Shown: positions 53,107-62,419 of the stretch, one piece after another
How the letters are laid out: every line of letters starts with the position of its first letter
How positions within the stretch are numbered: the stretch's first letter is position 1
Assembly: GCA_964472855.1 (NCBI GenBank)
Contig: CAYYMJ010000009.1
Span: 1-64,000, forward strand
DNA: 64,000 bases
Direction of reading: 5' to 3'
Origin: Tranquillimonas sp964472855
Lineage (GTDB): Bacteria > Pseudomonadota > Alphaproteobacteria > Rhodobacterales > Rhodobacteraceae
The notes under the pieces: model-generated
Seen by the model: only the letters and a program-made list of their open reading frames with translations
What the model was told of the DNA's origin: nothing
Database searches by the model: none
Position numbers and translations under genes: made by a program

Positions 53107-53628
53107 ATGGACGACAGGGCGGCGCGGACAACCCGCGCGACCGGACAAGTCAAATGGTTTGACCCCGACAAGGGGTTCGGCTTCATCGTCGCCGACGATG
53201 GTGGCCCCGATATCCTGTTGCACGCAAATGTTCTGCGCGGCTTCGGCCAGGGATCGGTCGCCGACGGCGCCGCGATCGAGGTCAGCGTTCAGGAAACCGA
53301 GCGCGGGGTGCAGGCGGTCGAGATCCACGCCATATCGGTGCCAGAGCCATCCGCCGAGGCGCCCGGCTTTGCCGAGCCCGAGCCCGAGCCCCTGCTTGAC
53401 GCCGGCCCGTTCGAGCCGGCCCGCGTGAAGTGGTTCGACCGGGGCAAGGGTTTTGGCTTTGCCAATGTCTTTGGCGACGCCGACGACGTGTTCTTGCATG
53501 TGAACGCGCTCAGGCGCTCGGGCCTGGCCGATCTGCAACCGGGCGAGGCCATTTCGATCCGGGTTGCCGATGGACGCCGGGGGCGACTGGCGGTAGAGAT
53601 CGCGACATGGGAAACCGGTCTGCCATAA
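53107..53628 (+). CDS. double cold-shock-domain protein
   Basis: 173 residues with two cold-shock domains: residues about 12-75 (GQVKWFDPDKGFGFIVADDGGPDILLHANVL) and about 103-168 (ARVKWFDRGKGFGFANVFGDADDVFLHVNAL), separated by an acidic Pro/Glu linker. Both RNP1 motifs (KGFGFI/KGFGFA) are intact. It is a nucleic-acid-binding protein, probably an RNA chaperone. No ribosome site is obvious before the ATG. The 3' end overlaps the DUF192 gene by 22 bases. Confidence 0.92.
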   Translation: MDDRAARTTRATGQVKWFDPDKGFGFIVADDGGPDILLHANVLRGFGQGSVADGAAIEVSVQETERGVQAVEIHAISVPEPSAEAPGFAEPEPEPLLDAGPFEPARVKWFDRGKGFGFANVFGDADDVFLHVNALRRSGLADLQPGEAISIRVADGRRGRLAVEIATWETGLP

Positions 53629-54089
53629 TCCTGATCTGCGCCGCGCTGTCGGCGTCTGGCGCGGCGTCGGCGGCATGGGCCGGCTGCGCGGCCAACCTGG
53701 TCGAGTTGCGCGGCGACTGGGGGCAGGCCCGCTTCACGGTCGAGGTGGCCGACGATCCCGCGGAACGCGCGGTCGGGCTGATGAACCGCCCCGCCATGGC
53801 CAGCGGCGCCGGCATGCTTTTCGTCTATGAACAGCCGCAGCACGCACGCTTCTGGATGCGCAACACGCTGATCCCGCTCGACATGATCTTTGCCGGGCCG
53901 GATGGCGTGGTGACCCGGGTGCATGGCAATGCGGTGCCGCTGGACGAAACCGTGATCGACGGCGGCGCCGGCGTGCTGGGGGTGCTGGAAATCAACGGCG
54001 GGCTGGCGGCGGCGCTGGGCATCGGCGCAGGCAGCCAGATGCGGCACCCGGCCTTCGGGCCCGCTGCCGCGTGGCCCTGCACCGACTAG
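53607..54089 (+). CDS. exported DUF192-family protein
   Basis: 160 residues: a signal peptide (MGNRSAIILICAALSASGAASAAWAG), then a DUF192 domain with ERAVGLMNRPAMASGAGMLFVYEQPQHARFWMRNTLIPLDMIF. Function is unknown. It is translationally linked to the cold-shock gene by overlap. A 178-bp gap follows before the tRNA, in which I see no other gene. Confidence 0.88.
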   Translation: MGNRSAIILICAALSASGAASAAWAGCAANLVELRGDWGQARFTVEVADDPAERAVGLMNRPAMASGAGMLFVYEQPQHARFWMRNTLIPLDMIFAGPDGVVTRVHGNAVPLDETVIDGGAGVLGVLEINGGLAAALGIGAGSQMRHPAFGPAAAWPCTD

Positions 54090-54267
54090 GGCCATTTCCG
54101 GCGTGAACCCGGCTTGCTGGTTATTTGGCGGAAAGCCCAAACATCGACACCATCCGCGCCGCGCCGCGTGGTCCCTGCCTGGGGCATAACGCGGGGCGCC
54201 ACGGGTGCCATTTCGGCCCGCGCCCCCTTTTCACCGCCCCGCGAACTGCATACAGAAGCGTCACGGT

Positions 54268-54344
54268 CGGGGCGTAGCGCAGCTTGGTAGCGCGTCTGTT
54301 TTGGGAACAGAAGGTCGTGAGTTCGAATCTCGCCGCCCCGACCA
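54268..54344 (+). tRNA. tRNA-Pro (anticodon TGG)
   Basis: 77 bases folding as a cloverleaf: acceptor CGGGGCG/CGCCCCG, D-arm GCGCAGCTTGGTAGCGC, anticodon stem TCTGT/ACAGA with loop TTTGGGA (anticodon TGG at 54302-54304), T-arm with GTTCGAATC, and encoded ACCA at the end. It reads proline CCA codons. Confidence 0.97.
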
Positions 54345-54796
54345 AGGCAATTCGGCAACAGGTTGAAACCGCCCTCGCGGCGCTGCGGCATGGCCGGACC
54401 GGGCCGCCCGTGCCCGGCCGGCATTCACATCAGACGCTAAGCGCCGGTTCCGTATCGGATTTGCCGAGGCGGCGGCAGTTTTGCGGTCGCAGCAATACCG
54501 CGCACACGGCCATCGGCACGCGACCTGCCAGCTGATTTTGTTGTGGACGGATGTAAAATTTCCGTTGACGCGATAGGCCAACCTACGTCAGTTTGTGTGC
54601 GCGGGCTGGTTGCGACACTATATATTGTGTCGGGGGCGCCAGTCGGAGGGATTACACCAACGAAGCCACCGCGATATGCGGCACTGCTGTTTTCGGCAGC
54701 AGACGGCTTTGTTTTGCCTTCCGCGGTGCCCCGTCAGATCCGGCGAAAAAACATCCCGGCCAACCCGGGCAATGCACTGAACGGGGCAAGTGAAAA
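54345..54796. other. long intergenic region between tRNA-Pro and nrdJ
   Basis: 452 bp without a supported gene. The first 200 bases hold nothing recognisable. NrdR-type boxes lie at 54583-54630, and a leader of about 165 nt to the nrdJ start follows. I looked for a cobalamin riboswitch because NrdJ needs B12 but did not find a convincing B12 box. Confidence 0.7.
54583..54630. promoter_or_regulatory. NrdR boxes upstream of nrdJ
   Basis: ACACTATATATTGTGT at 54615-54630 matches the NrdR-box consensus almost exactly. A weaker box, CTACGTCAGTTTGTGT at 54583-54598, lies exactly 32 bp upstream (16-bp gap, about three helical turns), the usual tandem spacing. NrdR represses ribonucleotide reductase genes according to the ATP/dATP level. 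Confidence 0.85.
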
Positions 54797-57700
54797 ATGA
54801 AGATCGAACGGACTTTCACCACGGCGGACGGTGGCGCTTTTGGTGGCATGGACTTCACCACCACGGTTTCGGAAATTCGCAATCCCGATGGCTCGGTGGT
54901 GTTCCGCAATGACAGTGTAGAGGTCCCAGCCGGCTGGAGCCAGGTCGCCAGCGACGTGATCGCGCAGAAATATTTCCGCAAGGCCGGGGTGCCGGCGCGG
55001 CTGAAAACGGTGCGCGAAAAGGGTGTGCCCGAGTTTCTGTGGCGGTCGGTTCCCGACCAAAAGGCGCTGGCCGAGTTGCCGGAAGACCAGCGCACCACCG
55101 GCGAAAACTCGGCCCGGCAGGTGTTTCACCGGCTGGCGGGGGCATGGGCCTATTGGGGCTGGAAGGGCGGCTATTTCTCGTCCGAGGCCGACGCGCGCAG
55201 CTATTACGACGAGATGTGCCACATGCTGGCCACTCAGCGCGGCGCGCCAAACTCGCCGCAGTGGTTCAACACCGGCCTGCACTGGGCCTATGGCATCGAC
55301 GGCCCCGGTCAGGGCCATTTCTATGTCGACCACAAAAACGCCAAGCTGACCCGGTCAAGCTCGGCCTATGAACATCCCCAGCCCCACGCCTGCTTTATCC
55401 AGTCCGTCAGCGACGACCTGGTGCAAGAGGGCGGCATCATGGACCTGTGGGTGCGCGAGGCGCGGCTGTTCAAATATGGCTCGGGCACGGGCACGAACTT
55501 TTCGTCGCTGCGGGCCGCGGGCGAATCGCTGTCGGGCGGCGGCAAATCGTCGGGGCTGATGGGCTTTCTCAAGATCGGCGACCGGGCCGCGGGCGCCATC
55601 AAGTCGGGCGGCACCACGCGCCGCGCCGCCAAGATGGTGATCTGCGACGCCGACCACCCGGATATCGAGGAATTCATCAACTGGAAGGTCAAGGAAGAGC
55701 AGAAGGTCGCGGCGCTGGTCGCCGGGTCCAAGATGCACGAGGCCAGGCTGAACGGCATCTTCGCCGCCATCCGCGCCTGGGACGGCGCGCCCGACGCGGC
55801 CTTTGACCCCAAGACGAACCCGGCGCTGAAAACGGCCATTCGCGACGCCAAGCGCACCGCCATTCCCGAAACCTATATCAAGCGCGTGCTGGACTATGCG
55901 CGGCAGGGCTATGGCTCGATCGAGTTTCCCACCTATGACACCGACTGGGACAGCGAAGCCTATGGCAGCGTGTCGGGGCAGAACTCGAACAACTCGATCC
56001 GCGTCACCGACGCCTTCCTGCAGGCGGTGCGCGACGATGCCGACTGGGAGCTGATCCGCCGCACCGACGGCAAGGTCGCCAAGACCATCAAGGCCCGCGA
56101 CCTGTGGGAAGAGGTCGGCCACGCCGCCTGGGCCTGTGCCGATCCCGGCATCCAGTTCCACGACACCATCAACGCCTGGCACACCTGCCCCGAAGATGGC
56201 GCCATTCGCGGCTCGAACCCGTGTTCGGAATATATGTTCCTTGACGACACGGCCTGTAACCTGGCGTCGATGAACCTGCTGACGTTCTACCGGGACGGCA
56301 AGTTTCAGGCCCGCGACTACATGCAGGCCACGCGGCTGTGGACCATCACGCTGGAAATCAGCGTGCTGATGGCGCAGTTCCCGTCGCGGGAAATCGCCCA
56401 GCTTTCCCATGATTTCCGCACGCTCGGGCTGGGCTATGCCAATATCGGCGGCCTGCTGATGAGCATGGGGCTGGGCTATGACAGCGATGCCGGCCGGGCG
56501 CTGTGCGGGGCGCTGACCGCGATCCTGACGGGGGTATCCTATGCCACGTCGGCCGAGATGGCGGCCGAAACCGGCACTTTCCCCGGCTATGACCGCAACG
56601 CCCAGCACATGCTGCGGGTGATCCGCAACCACCGCGCGGCGGCACATGGGAAAACCGAGGGCTACGCGGCGCTTGCCGTCCAGCCGGTGCCGCTGGACCA
56701 TGCCAACTGCCCTGATGCCGATCTGGTGGCGCTGGCCACCGGCGCCTGGGACGAGGCGCTGCGGCTGGGCGAACGCCACGGTTACCGCAACGCGCAAGTG
56801 TCGGTCATTGCACCCACCGGCACCATCGGGCTGGTCATGGATTGCGACACCACCGGGATCGAGCCCGATTTCGCGCTGGTGAAATTCAAGAAACTGGCCG
56901 GCGGCGGCTATTTCAAGATCATCAACCGGTCGGTGCCCGCGGCGCTGGAGGTTCTGGGCTATGGCGCCGCCGAGATTGCCGAGATCGTCAGCCATGCCGT
57001 CGGCCACGCCACGCTGGGCAACGCGCCCGGCATCAATCACACCGCGCTGGTGGGCCATGGGTTCGGCCAGCCCGAGATCGACCGGATCGAGGCGGCGCTG
57101 CCGCAGGCCTTCGACATCCGCTTTGTCTTCAACCAGTGGACCCTGGGCGAGGTCTTTTGCCGCGACACCCTTGGCATCCCGGCGGAACGGCTGAACGATC
57201 CCGGCTTTGACCTGCTGCGCCACCTCGGCTTTGCCCGGTCCGACATCGACGCGGCCAACGACCATGTGTGCGGAACCATGACGCTGGAAGGCGCCCCGCA
57301 TCTGGACCCGGCGCATTACCATGTCTTCGACTGCGCCAATCCCTGCGGCAAGACCGGCAAGCGATTCCTGTCGGTCAACAGCCACATCCACATGATGGCG
57401 GCGGCGCAGTCGTTCATCTCGGGTGCAATCTCGAAGACCATCAACATGCCCAACGACGCCTCGATCGAGGATTGCAAGGCGGCTTACCAGCTTAGCTGGT
57501 CGCTGGGGGTCAAGGCCAACGCGCTTTACCGCGACGGGTCCAAGCTGTCGCAACCGCTGGCGGCGGCGCTGGTCGAGGATGACGACGAGGCGGAAGAGAT
57601 CCTGGCCAGCGGATCGGCGCAGGAAAAGGCCGCCGTCATCGCCGAGAAGATCGTCGAGAAAGTGGTGATCAAGGAGGTGATGAACCGCAAGCGCGACCGC

Positions 57701-58468
57701 ATGCCGGAACGGCGCCGGGGCTATACCCAGAAGGCGATTGTCGGCGGGCACAAGGTGTATCTGCGCACCGGCGAATACGGCAACGGCACGCTGGGCGAGA
57801 TCTTCATCGACATGCACAAGGAAGGCGCCGGTTTCCGGGCGATGATGAACAACTTCGCCATCGCCGTGTCGGTGGGGCTGCAATACGGCGTGCCGCTTGA
57901 GGAATTCGTCGACGCCTTCACCTTCACCCGGTTCGAGCCGGCGGGCATGGTGCAGGGCAATGAGACGATCAAGAACGCGACCTCGATCCTTGACTATATC
58001 TTCCGGGAACTGGCGGTCAGCTATCTCGACCGCACCGACCTGGCCCATGTCAAACCCGAGGGCAACACGTTCGACGCCCTGGGCCGTGGCGAACAAGAGG
58101 GTATGCGCAACTTTTCGGACATGCCCGGCAGCGAGGGCGCAACCCCGCTCGAGGTGCTGAAACAGGTCGCGTCAACGGGATACTTACGCAACCGCGTGCC
58201 GCAGGAACTGGTGGTTCTGCAAGGCGGGCAGGCGGGCGCCGTGGCGCTGAAGGGCGCCGCCGATCCGGTGGCCACGCTGCAGACACTGGTGCCCGAAACA
58301 TCCGGAGCCGCGTTGGCGTCGGGCGCGGTGGGGATGGACCCGCGCGCCAAGGCCCGGATACAGGGCTACGAAGGCGATCCCTGCGGCGACTGCGGAAATT
58401 ACACGCTGGTGCGCAACGGCACCTGCATGAAATGCAACACCTGCGGCGGAACCAGCGGGTGTAGCTGA
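54797..58468 (+). CDS. nrdJ: adenosylcobalamin-dependent (class II) ribonucleotide reductase
   Basis: 1223 residues, the usual size for the alphaproteobacterial NrdJ, with no intein. The N-terminal 10-stranded barrel includes GAPNSPQWFNTGLHWAYGI, SGTGTNFSSLR and NPCSEYMFLDDTACNLASMNLL. A central VSVIAPTGTIGLVMDCDTTGIEPD segment follows. The C-terminus has the redox cysteines CGDCGNYTLVRNGTCMKCNTCGGTSGCS. It reduces ribonucleotides to deoxyribonucleotides with B12 and works with or without oxygen. It is preceded by NrdR boxes and followed by a structured 3' region and a terminator. Confidence 0.97.
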   Translation: MKIERTFTTADGGAFGGMDFTTTVSEIRNPDGSVVFRNDSVEVPAGWSQVASDVIAQKYFRKAGVPARLKTVREKGVPEFLWRSVPDQKALAELPEDQRTTGENSARQVFHRLAGAWAYWGWKGGYFSSEADARSYYDEMCHMLATQRGAPNSPQWFNTGLHWAYGIDGPGQGHFYVDHKNAKLTRSSSAYEHPQPHACFIQSVSDDLVQEGGIMDLWVREARLFKYGSGTGTNFSSLRAAGESLSGGGKSSGLMGFLKIGDRAAGAIKSGGTTRRAAKMVICDADHPDIEEFINWKVKEEQKVAALVAGSKMHEARLNGIFAAIRAWDGAPDAAFDPKTNPALKTAIRDAKRTAIPETYIKRVLDYARQGYGSIEFPTYDTDWDSEAYGSVSGQNSNNSIRVTDAFLQAVRDDADWELIRRTDGKVAKTIKARDLWEEVGHAAWACADPGIQFHDTINAWHTCPEDGAIRGSNPCSEYMFLDDTACNLASMNLLTFYRDGKFQARDYMQATRLWTITLEISVLMAQFPSREIAQLSHDFRTLGLGYANIGGLLMSMGLGYDSDAGRALCGALTAILTGVSYATSAEMAAETGTFPGYDRNAQHMLRVIRNHRAAAHGKTEGYAALAVQPVPLDHANCPDADLVALATGAWDEALRLGERHGYRNAQVSVIAPTGTIGLVMDCDTTGIEPDFALVKFKKLAGGGYFKIINRSVPAALEVLGYGAAEIAEIVSHAVGHATLGNAPGINHTALVGHGFGQPEIDRIEAALPQAFDIRFVFNQWTLGEVFCRDTLGIPAERLNDPGFDLLRHLGFARSDIDAANDHVCGTMTLEGAPHLDPAHYHVFDCANPCGKTGKRFLSVNSHIHMMAAAQSFISGAISKTINMPNDASIEDCKAAYQLSWSLGVKANALYRDGSKLSQPLAAALVEDDDEAEEILASGSAQEKAAVIAEKIVEKVVIKEVMNRKRDRMPERRRGYTQKAIVGGHKVYLRTGEYGNGTLGEIFIDMHKEGAGFRAMMNNFAIAVSVGLQYGVPLEEFVDAFTFTRFEPAGMVQGNETIKNATSILDYIFRELAVSYLDRTDLAHVKPEGNTFDALGRGEQEGMRNFSDMPGSEGATPLEVLKQVASTGYLRNRVPQELVVLQGGQAGAVALKGAADPVATLQTLVPETSGAALASGAVGMDPRAKARIQGYEGDPCGDCGNYTLVRNGTCMKCNTCGGTSGCS

Positions 58469-58500
58469 AGGATAGGCGGGGCGGCCGGTCCGCCCTGCCT

Positions 58501-58663
58501 GAAACCGGGCGGGAACCCGCAGATATCTTCGATATCCGCTCTATCCCGCCCAGCACGGCGCCGCCGTGCAGTGATCCGGGGCGGGTGCGCTCGCCCCAGA
58601 CGCGGATCGGGCCGCAGGCAGAAACCGGGCGGTACATCAGAACGAGCCTGATCAGCGAAAACT
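58501..58663 (+). ncRNA. candidate structured RNA in the nrdJ 3' region
   Basis: Between the nrdJ stop and the terminator there are three consecutive hairpins: GGGCGGGA/TCCCGCCC (58507-58551, with inner GATATC-TTC-GATATC), GCACGGCG/CGCCGTGC (58553-58569), and GATCCG/CGGATC enclosing GGGGCG/CGCCCC (58573-58608). GAAACCGGGCGG occurs at both 58501 and 58621. It may be a 3'UTR-derived small RNA or just a folded UTR. No RNA family was recognised. Confidence 0.4.
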
Positions 58664-58688
58664 GGGGCCCCTGCGGGGGCCCTTTTTT
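58664..58688 (+). terminator. Rho-independent terminator of nrdJ
   Basis: GGGGCCCC-TGC-GGGGGCCC followed by TTTTTT. It is strong and oriented for nrdJ, 196 bp after the nrdJ stop. Confidence 0.92.
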
Positions 58689-58724
58689 ATTGGGCGCCGG
58701 CTGCAAGCAAACCGCTGGCCCGCC

Positions 58725-59852
58725 CTACAGCGCCCCGGTCTGCCACAGCGTTACCTTCAGCCCGCCATGGGGCACCGGCGGGCCGGGCGCCTTGAAGGGC
58801 AGGGCGGTGGCGCGGGCAAGGCCGGGCTCGCTGGTCACAAGGCCGATGCGCCAGCCGGTGAACCGTTCCTTCAGCACCTTGCCAAGGCTGCCGTAAAGCC
58901 CGTAAAGCAGCTTCTTGCTGCCGATCCGCCCGCCATAGGGCGGGTTGACCATCACCAGCCCGGGCGGGCCATCGGGCGGGGCAAGGTCGCTGACCGGCTG
59001 GCGCGCAAAAGCGGCCCAGCCGTCGATACCGGCCCGCCGGGCGTTTGCGCTGGCCCCGCGAATGGCGCCGTCGTCGCGGTCAAAGCCGAAAAAGCGCCGC
59101 TCGGGGGTCGTGGCCCCCGCACCGCGGCGCATGTCGCCCCACCCGGCGGCATCAAAGCCCGCGACATGCTCGAAGGCAAAGCTGCGCGTCCGTCCGGGCA
59201 TCAGCCCCGCCGCCATCTCGGCCGCCTCCAGCACGAACGTTCCCGAACCGCACATCGGATCGACCAGCGGGCCCGACCCGTCAAACCCGCACTGGCACAG
59301 GAACATGGCCGCCAGCGTTTCGCGCAGGGGGGCCTTGCCAACGAATTCCTTGTGGCCGCGCCGATGCAGCGGTTCGCCGCTGCTGTCGAGGCTGATGGTG
59401 CAGCGGTTGTCGTCGATACGCAGCTTCAGCGTCACGGCAGCCGCGTCGGCGGCCTGCACGATCGGCGCGCCCAGTTCATCGGTGATCGCGGTTTCAACGC
59501 GCTGGGCGGCCGCGCCGGCATGGTAGATCTTCGACTTGCGGCACGTCACCTCGACCCGCAGCGGCACGTCGGGGCGCAGGTGGCTGGCCCAGGGAAACCG
59601 GTGTGCGCGCTTGTCCAGTTGCGCCAGGTGAAACACCGGAAAGCTGCCCAGCCGCACCAGCACCCGCACCGCGCCGCGCAATTGCAGATTGGCGCGCCAG
59701 ACCTCGGGCCAGTCGCCGCGGGTCTCGACCCCGCCGGCAACCACGCGCGGGCTGTCAAAACCCAGCGCGCGTGCCTCGTCGGCCAGCACCGGTTCCAGCC
59801 CGGGCGGCGCAACAAGGAACAGATCGAACGGATCGCTGTCAGGCGCGGTCAT
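58725..59852 (-). CDS. THUMP-domain class I rRNA methyltransferase (RlmL N-terminal-type)
   Basis: 375 residues. The N-terminal ferredoxin/THUMP region (about 10-155, with RVEVTCRKSKIYHAGAAAQRVE) is followed by a Rossmann methyltransferase with the SAM loop DPMCGSGTFVLEAA and the catalytic NPPYGGRIG. This is the guanine-N2 methyltransferase type that modifies 23S rRNA (RlmL/YcbY N-half). The ATG at 59852 is preferred to an upstream TTG. It is convergent with nrdJ. Confidence 0.9.
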   Translation of the reverse strand: MTAPDSDPFDLFLVAPPGLEPVLADEARALGFDSPRVVAGGVETRGDWPEVWRANLQLRGAVRVLVRLGSFPVFHLAQLDKRAHRFPWASHLRPDVPLRVEVTCRKSKIYHAGAAAQRVETAITDELGAPIVQAADAAAVTLKLRIDDNRCTISLDSSGEPLHRRGHKEFVGKAPLRETLAAMFLCQCGFDGSGPLVDPMCGSGTFVLEAAEMAAGLMPGRTRSFAFEHVAGFDAAGWGDMRRGAGATTPERRFFGFDRDDGAIRGASANARRAGIDGWAAFARQPVSDLAPPDGPPGLVMVNPPYGGRIGSKKLLYGLYGSLGKVLKERFTGWRIGLVTSEPGLARATALPFKAPGPPVPHGGLKVTLWQTGAL

Positions 59853-59961
59853 CGGCGCAGCCAAGCGTGTCGCGTGACATCGAATTCAAAACAGCCTGCC
59901 TGTCGCACCGGCCCGAGCGCGCGTCTTGACCCACGCTGGACCTTGCAGATCGCGACACGCG

Positions 59962-60525
59962 CTAGTCAGCCCCCCGGCCCAGCGCGGCCACCCCGGTGCG
60001 GGCCATCTCGACCAGTCCCAGCGGGCGCATCAGGTCGGCGAAAGCGTCGATCTTCTGAGGGGTGCCGGTGATTTCGAACACAAAGCTTTCCAGCGTCGAA
60101 TCAACCACGTTGGCGCGGAAAATCTCGGCCAGCCGCAAGGCCTCGATCCGCAGATCGCCCTTGCCGGTTACCTTGAACAGCGCCAGTTCGCGTTCAACCG
60201 CCCGGCCCTCGACCGTCAGGTCATGCACCCCGTGCACGGGCACGATGCGGCCAAGCTGCGCCTTGATCTGTTCGATCACCGCCGGCGTGCCCACGGTGAC
60301 GATGGTGATGCGTGACGTGTGCCCGGCATGATCGACCTCGGCCACGGTCAGGCTTTCGATGTTATAGCCCCGGCCCGAAAACAGCCCGATCACCCGCGCC
60401 AGCACCCCGGCCTCGTTGTCGACGATCACCGCCAGCGTGTGCCGTTCCAGCCCCTCGGCGTGATAGTCGCGCAGGTCATAGGCCGAATGCCGCGACGAAC
60501 CCTTCTTGATGCGCAGTGCAGACAT
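59962..60525 (-). CDS. ilvH: acetolactate synthase, small (regulatory) subunit
   Basis: 187 residues: an N-terminal ACT domain (RHTLAVIVDNEAGVLARVIGLFSGRGYNIESLTVAEVDHAGHTSRIT) and the C-terminal ALS_ss domain (RELALFKVTGKGDLRIEALRLAEIFRANVVDST). It confers valine feedback inhibition on the catalytic subunit. It lies 70 bp after ilvB on the same strand, with a 21-bp palindrome in between. Confidence 0.96.
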   Translation of the reverse strand: MSALRIKKGSSRHSAYDLRDYHAEGLERHTLAVIVDNEAGVLARVIGLFSGRGYNIESLTVAEVDHAGHTSRITIVTVGTPAVIEQIKAQLGRIVPVHGVHDLTVEGRAVERELALFKVTGKGDLRIEALRLAEIFRANVVDSTLESFVFEITGTPQKIDAFADLMRPLGLVEMARTGVAALGRGAD

Positions 60526-60543
60526 CTTCTTCCTTTCGACGCC

Positions 60544-60564
60544 CGAATTTTCGACGAAAATTCG
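60544..60564. repeat. 21-bp intergenic palindrome, copy 4
   Basis: CGAATTTTCG-A-CGAAAATTCG, identical to copy 1 at 2063, located between ilvB and ilvH, two co-transcribed genes. Confidence 0.85.
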
Positions 60565-60595
60565 TAAAATCTTCCGCGAAAATCAATTCGCTTGT

Positions 60596-62353
60596 TCAGA
60601 CCAGAACCGCCCCGCTGGTGCCGATGGCATCCTGGGTCGAGGCCGCGCCCAGCAGCATCTTGTTGTGGGCTTCGCCGGACGGGATCATCGGGAAACAGTT
60701 TTCGTGTTTCTCGACCAGGCAGTCAAATATCACCGGCCCGTCATGGGCCAGCATCTCGGCGATCGCGTCGTCCAGATCGTCGGGGTCGGAACACTGAATG
60801 CCCTTGGCGCCGAAAGCCTCGGCCAGTTTGACAAAGTCGGGCAGCGCCTCGGACCAGCTTTGGGAATAGCGTTCGCCGTGCAACAGCTCTTGCCACTGGC
60901 GCACCATGCCCAGGCGTTCGTTGTTGAGGATGAATTGCTTGACCGGCAGACGATACTGCACGGCGGTGCCCATTTCCTGCATGTTCATCAGCCACGACGC
61001 GTCGCCCGCGACGTTGATCACCAGCGCACCGGGATGGGCCATCTGCACCCCGACCGAGGCCGGAAAGCCATAGCCCATGGTGCCCAGCCCGCCCGAGGTC
61101 ATCCAGCGGTGGGGTTCGTTGAAATCCATGTATTGCGCCGCCCACATCTGATGCTGGCCGACCTCGGTGCAGATATAGCGGTCGGGGTGGTCGCGGGTCA
61201 GCGCCTCGAGCCGGGACACGGCATGCTGGGGGCGGATCGTGGGGCCCGCCTGCTTGAAAGCCAGACAGTCGACCTTGCGCCAGTCGTCGATGGTGGCCCA
61301 CCAGTCGCCGACCGCGTCCGCATCGGTGCGCGCGCCCTTGGCCTTCCAGACCCGCAGCAGGTCGTCCAGCACGTGTCCGACGTCGCCGATGATGGGAATG
61401 TCGACATGGATCACCTTGTTGATCGACGAGGGGTCGATGTCGATATGCGCTTTCAGCGAGCCGGGGCTGAAATCCTGCACCCGGCCGGTGATACGGTCGT
61501 CGAACCGGGCACCGACGCAGATCATCAGGTCACAGCCATGCATGGCCAGGTTGGCCTCGTACAGGCCATGCATGCCCAGCATGCCCAGCCAGTTCTTGCC
61601 GCTGGCGGGATAGGCGCCCAGGCCCATCAGCGTCGAGGTGACGGGGAAATTGGTCGCTTCGACCAGATCGCGCAGCAACTGGCAGGCGGCCGTGCCGGCG
61701 TTGATGACACCGCCGCCGGTGTACAGGACCGGGCGCTTGGCCTTGGCCATGGCATCGGCCAGTTCGGCAATGCGGTCGGGATCGCCCTTGACCGGCGGAT
61801 TATAGCGGCGGTTGTCGGTCTGTTTCGGGCCGACATAGGGCCCCGAGGCAAACTGCACATCCTTGGGGATGTCGACCAGAACCGGCCCGGGCCGCCCCGA
61901 CGTGGCGACGTGAAACGCCTTGTGGATGGTTTCCGACAGGCGCTCGGTCTCTTTCACCAGCCAGTTATGCTTGGTGCAGGGGCGGGTGATGCCAACGGTG
62001 TCGGCCTCTTGAAAGGCGTCGTTGCCGATCATGAAGGTGGGCACCTGACCGGTCAGAACCACAAGCGGGATCGAATCCATCAGGGCATCGGTCATGCCGG
62101 TCACGGCGTTGGTGGCCCCGGGCCCCGAGGTCACCAGCACCACGCCGGGTCTTCCGGTCGACCGGGCATAGCCTTCGGCGGCGTGCACCGCGCCCTGTTC
62201 ATGGCGCACCAGCACGTGGCGGATGGCGTTCTGCTGGAAGATCTCGTCATAGATGGGCAGCACCGCCCCGCCGGGATAGCCGAACACGACATCGACCCCC
62301 TGATCTTTCAGCGCCTCGACCACCATCTTGGCGCCGGTCATCTGACCACTCAT
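60596..62353 (-). CDS. ilvB: acetolactate synthase, large (catalytic) subunit
   Basis: 585 residues of the biosynthetic AHAS type. The ThDP-activating glutamate lies in RHEQGAVHAAEGYARSTGRPGVV, and the ThDP/Mg motif is VAGDASWLMNMQEMGTA. It condenses pyruvate to acetolactate for valine and leucine, or with 2-ketobutyrate for isoleucine. The ATG at 62353 is preferred over a GTG 12 bases upstream. Upstream lies a putative attenuator with a leader peptide. Confidence 0.97.
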   Translation of the reverse strand: MSGQMTGAKMVVEALKDQGVDVVFGYPGGAVLPIYDEIFQQNAIRHVLVRHEQGAVHAAEGYARSTGRPGVVLVTSGPGATNAVTGMTDALMDSIPLVVLTGQVPTFMIGNDAFQEADTVGITRPCTKHNWLVKETERLSETIHKAFHVATSGRPGPVLVDIPKDVQFASGPYVGPKQTDNRRYNPPVKGDPDRIAELADAMAKAKRPVLYTGGGVINAGTAACQLLRDLVEATNFPVTSTLMGLGAYPASGKNWLGMLGMHGLYEANLAMHGCDLMICVGARFDDRITGRVQDFSPGSLKAHIDIDPSSINKVIHVDIPIIGDVGHVLDDLLRVWKAKGARTDADAVGDWWATIDDWRKVDCLAFKQAGPTIRPQHAVSRLEALTRDHPDRYICTEVGQHQMWAAQYMDFNEPHRWMTSGGLGTMGYGFPASVGVQMAHPGALVINVAGDASWLMNMQEMGTAVQYRLPVKQFILNNERLGMVRQWQELLHGERYSQSWSEALPDFVKLAEAFGAKGIQCSDPDDLDDAIAEMLAHDGPVIFDCLVEKHENCFPMIPSGEAHNKMLLGAASTQDAIGTSGAVLV

Positions 62354-62390
62354 CGGTTTTCTCACTTCGCTTCCAGGTCACTGTTGCAAC

Positions 62391-62419
62391 AAAAAACCCC
62401 CGGCCGTTCCGGTCGGGGG
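62391..62419 (-). terminator. Rho-independent terminator upstream of ilvB
   Basis: A ten-position stem with a GAA loop and six T residues, 38 bp before the ilvB start. Its position between leader and structural gene indicates conditional termination. Confidence 0.8.

Noticed and set aside
54600..54796. Possible cobalamin riboswitch before nrdJ
   Set aside because: GCGGCACTG at about 54679 resembles part of a B12 box, but the rest of the conserved core is absent and the leader is too short for the full fold.
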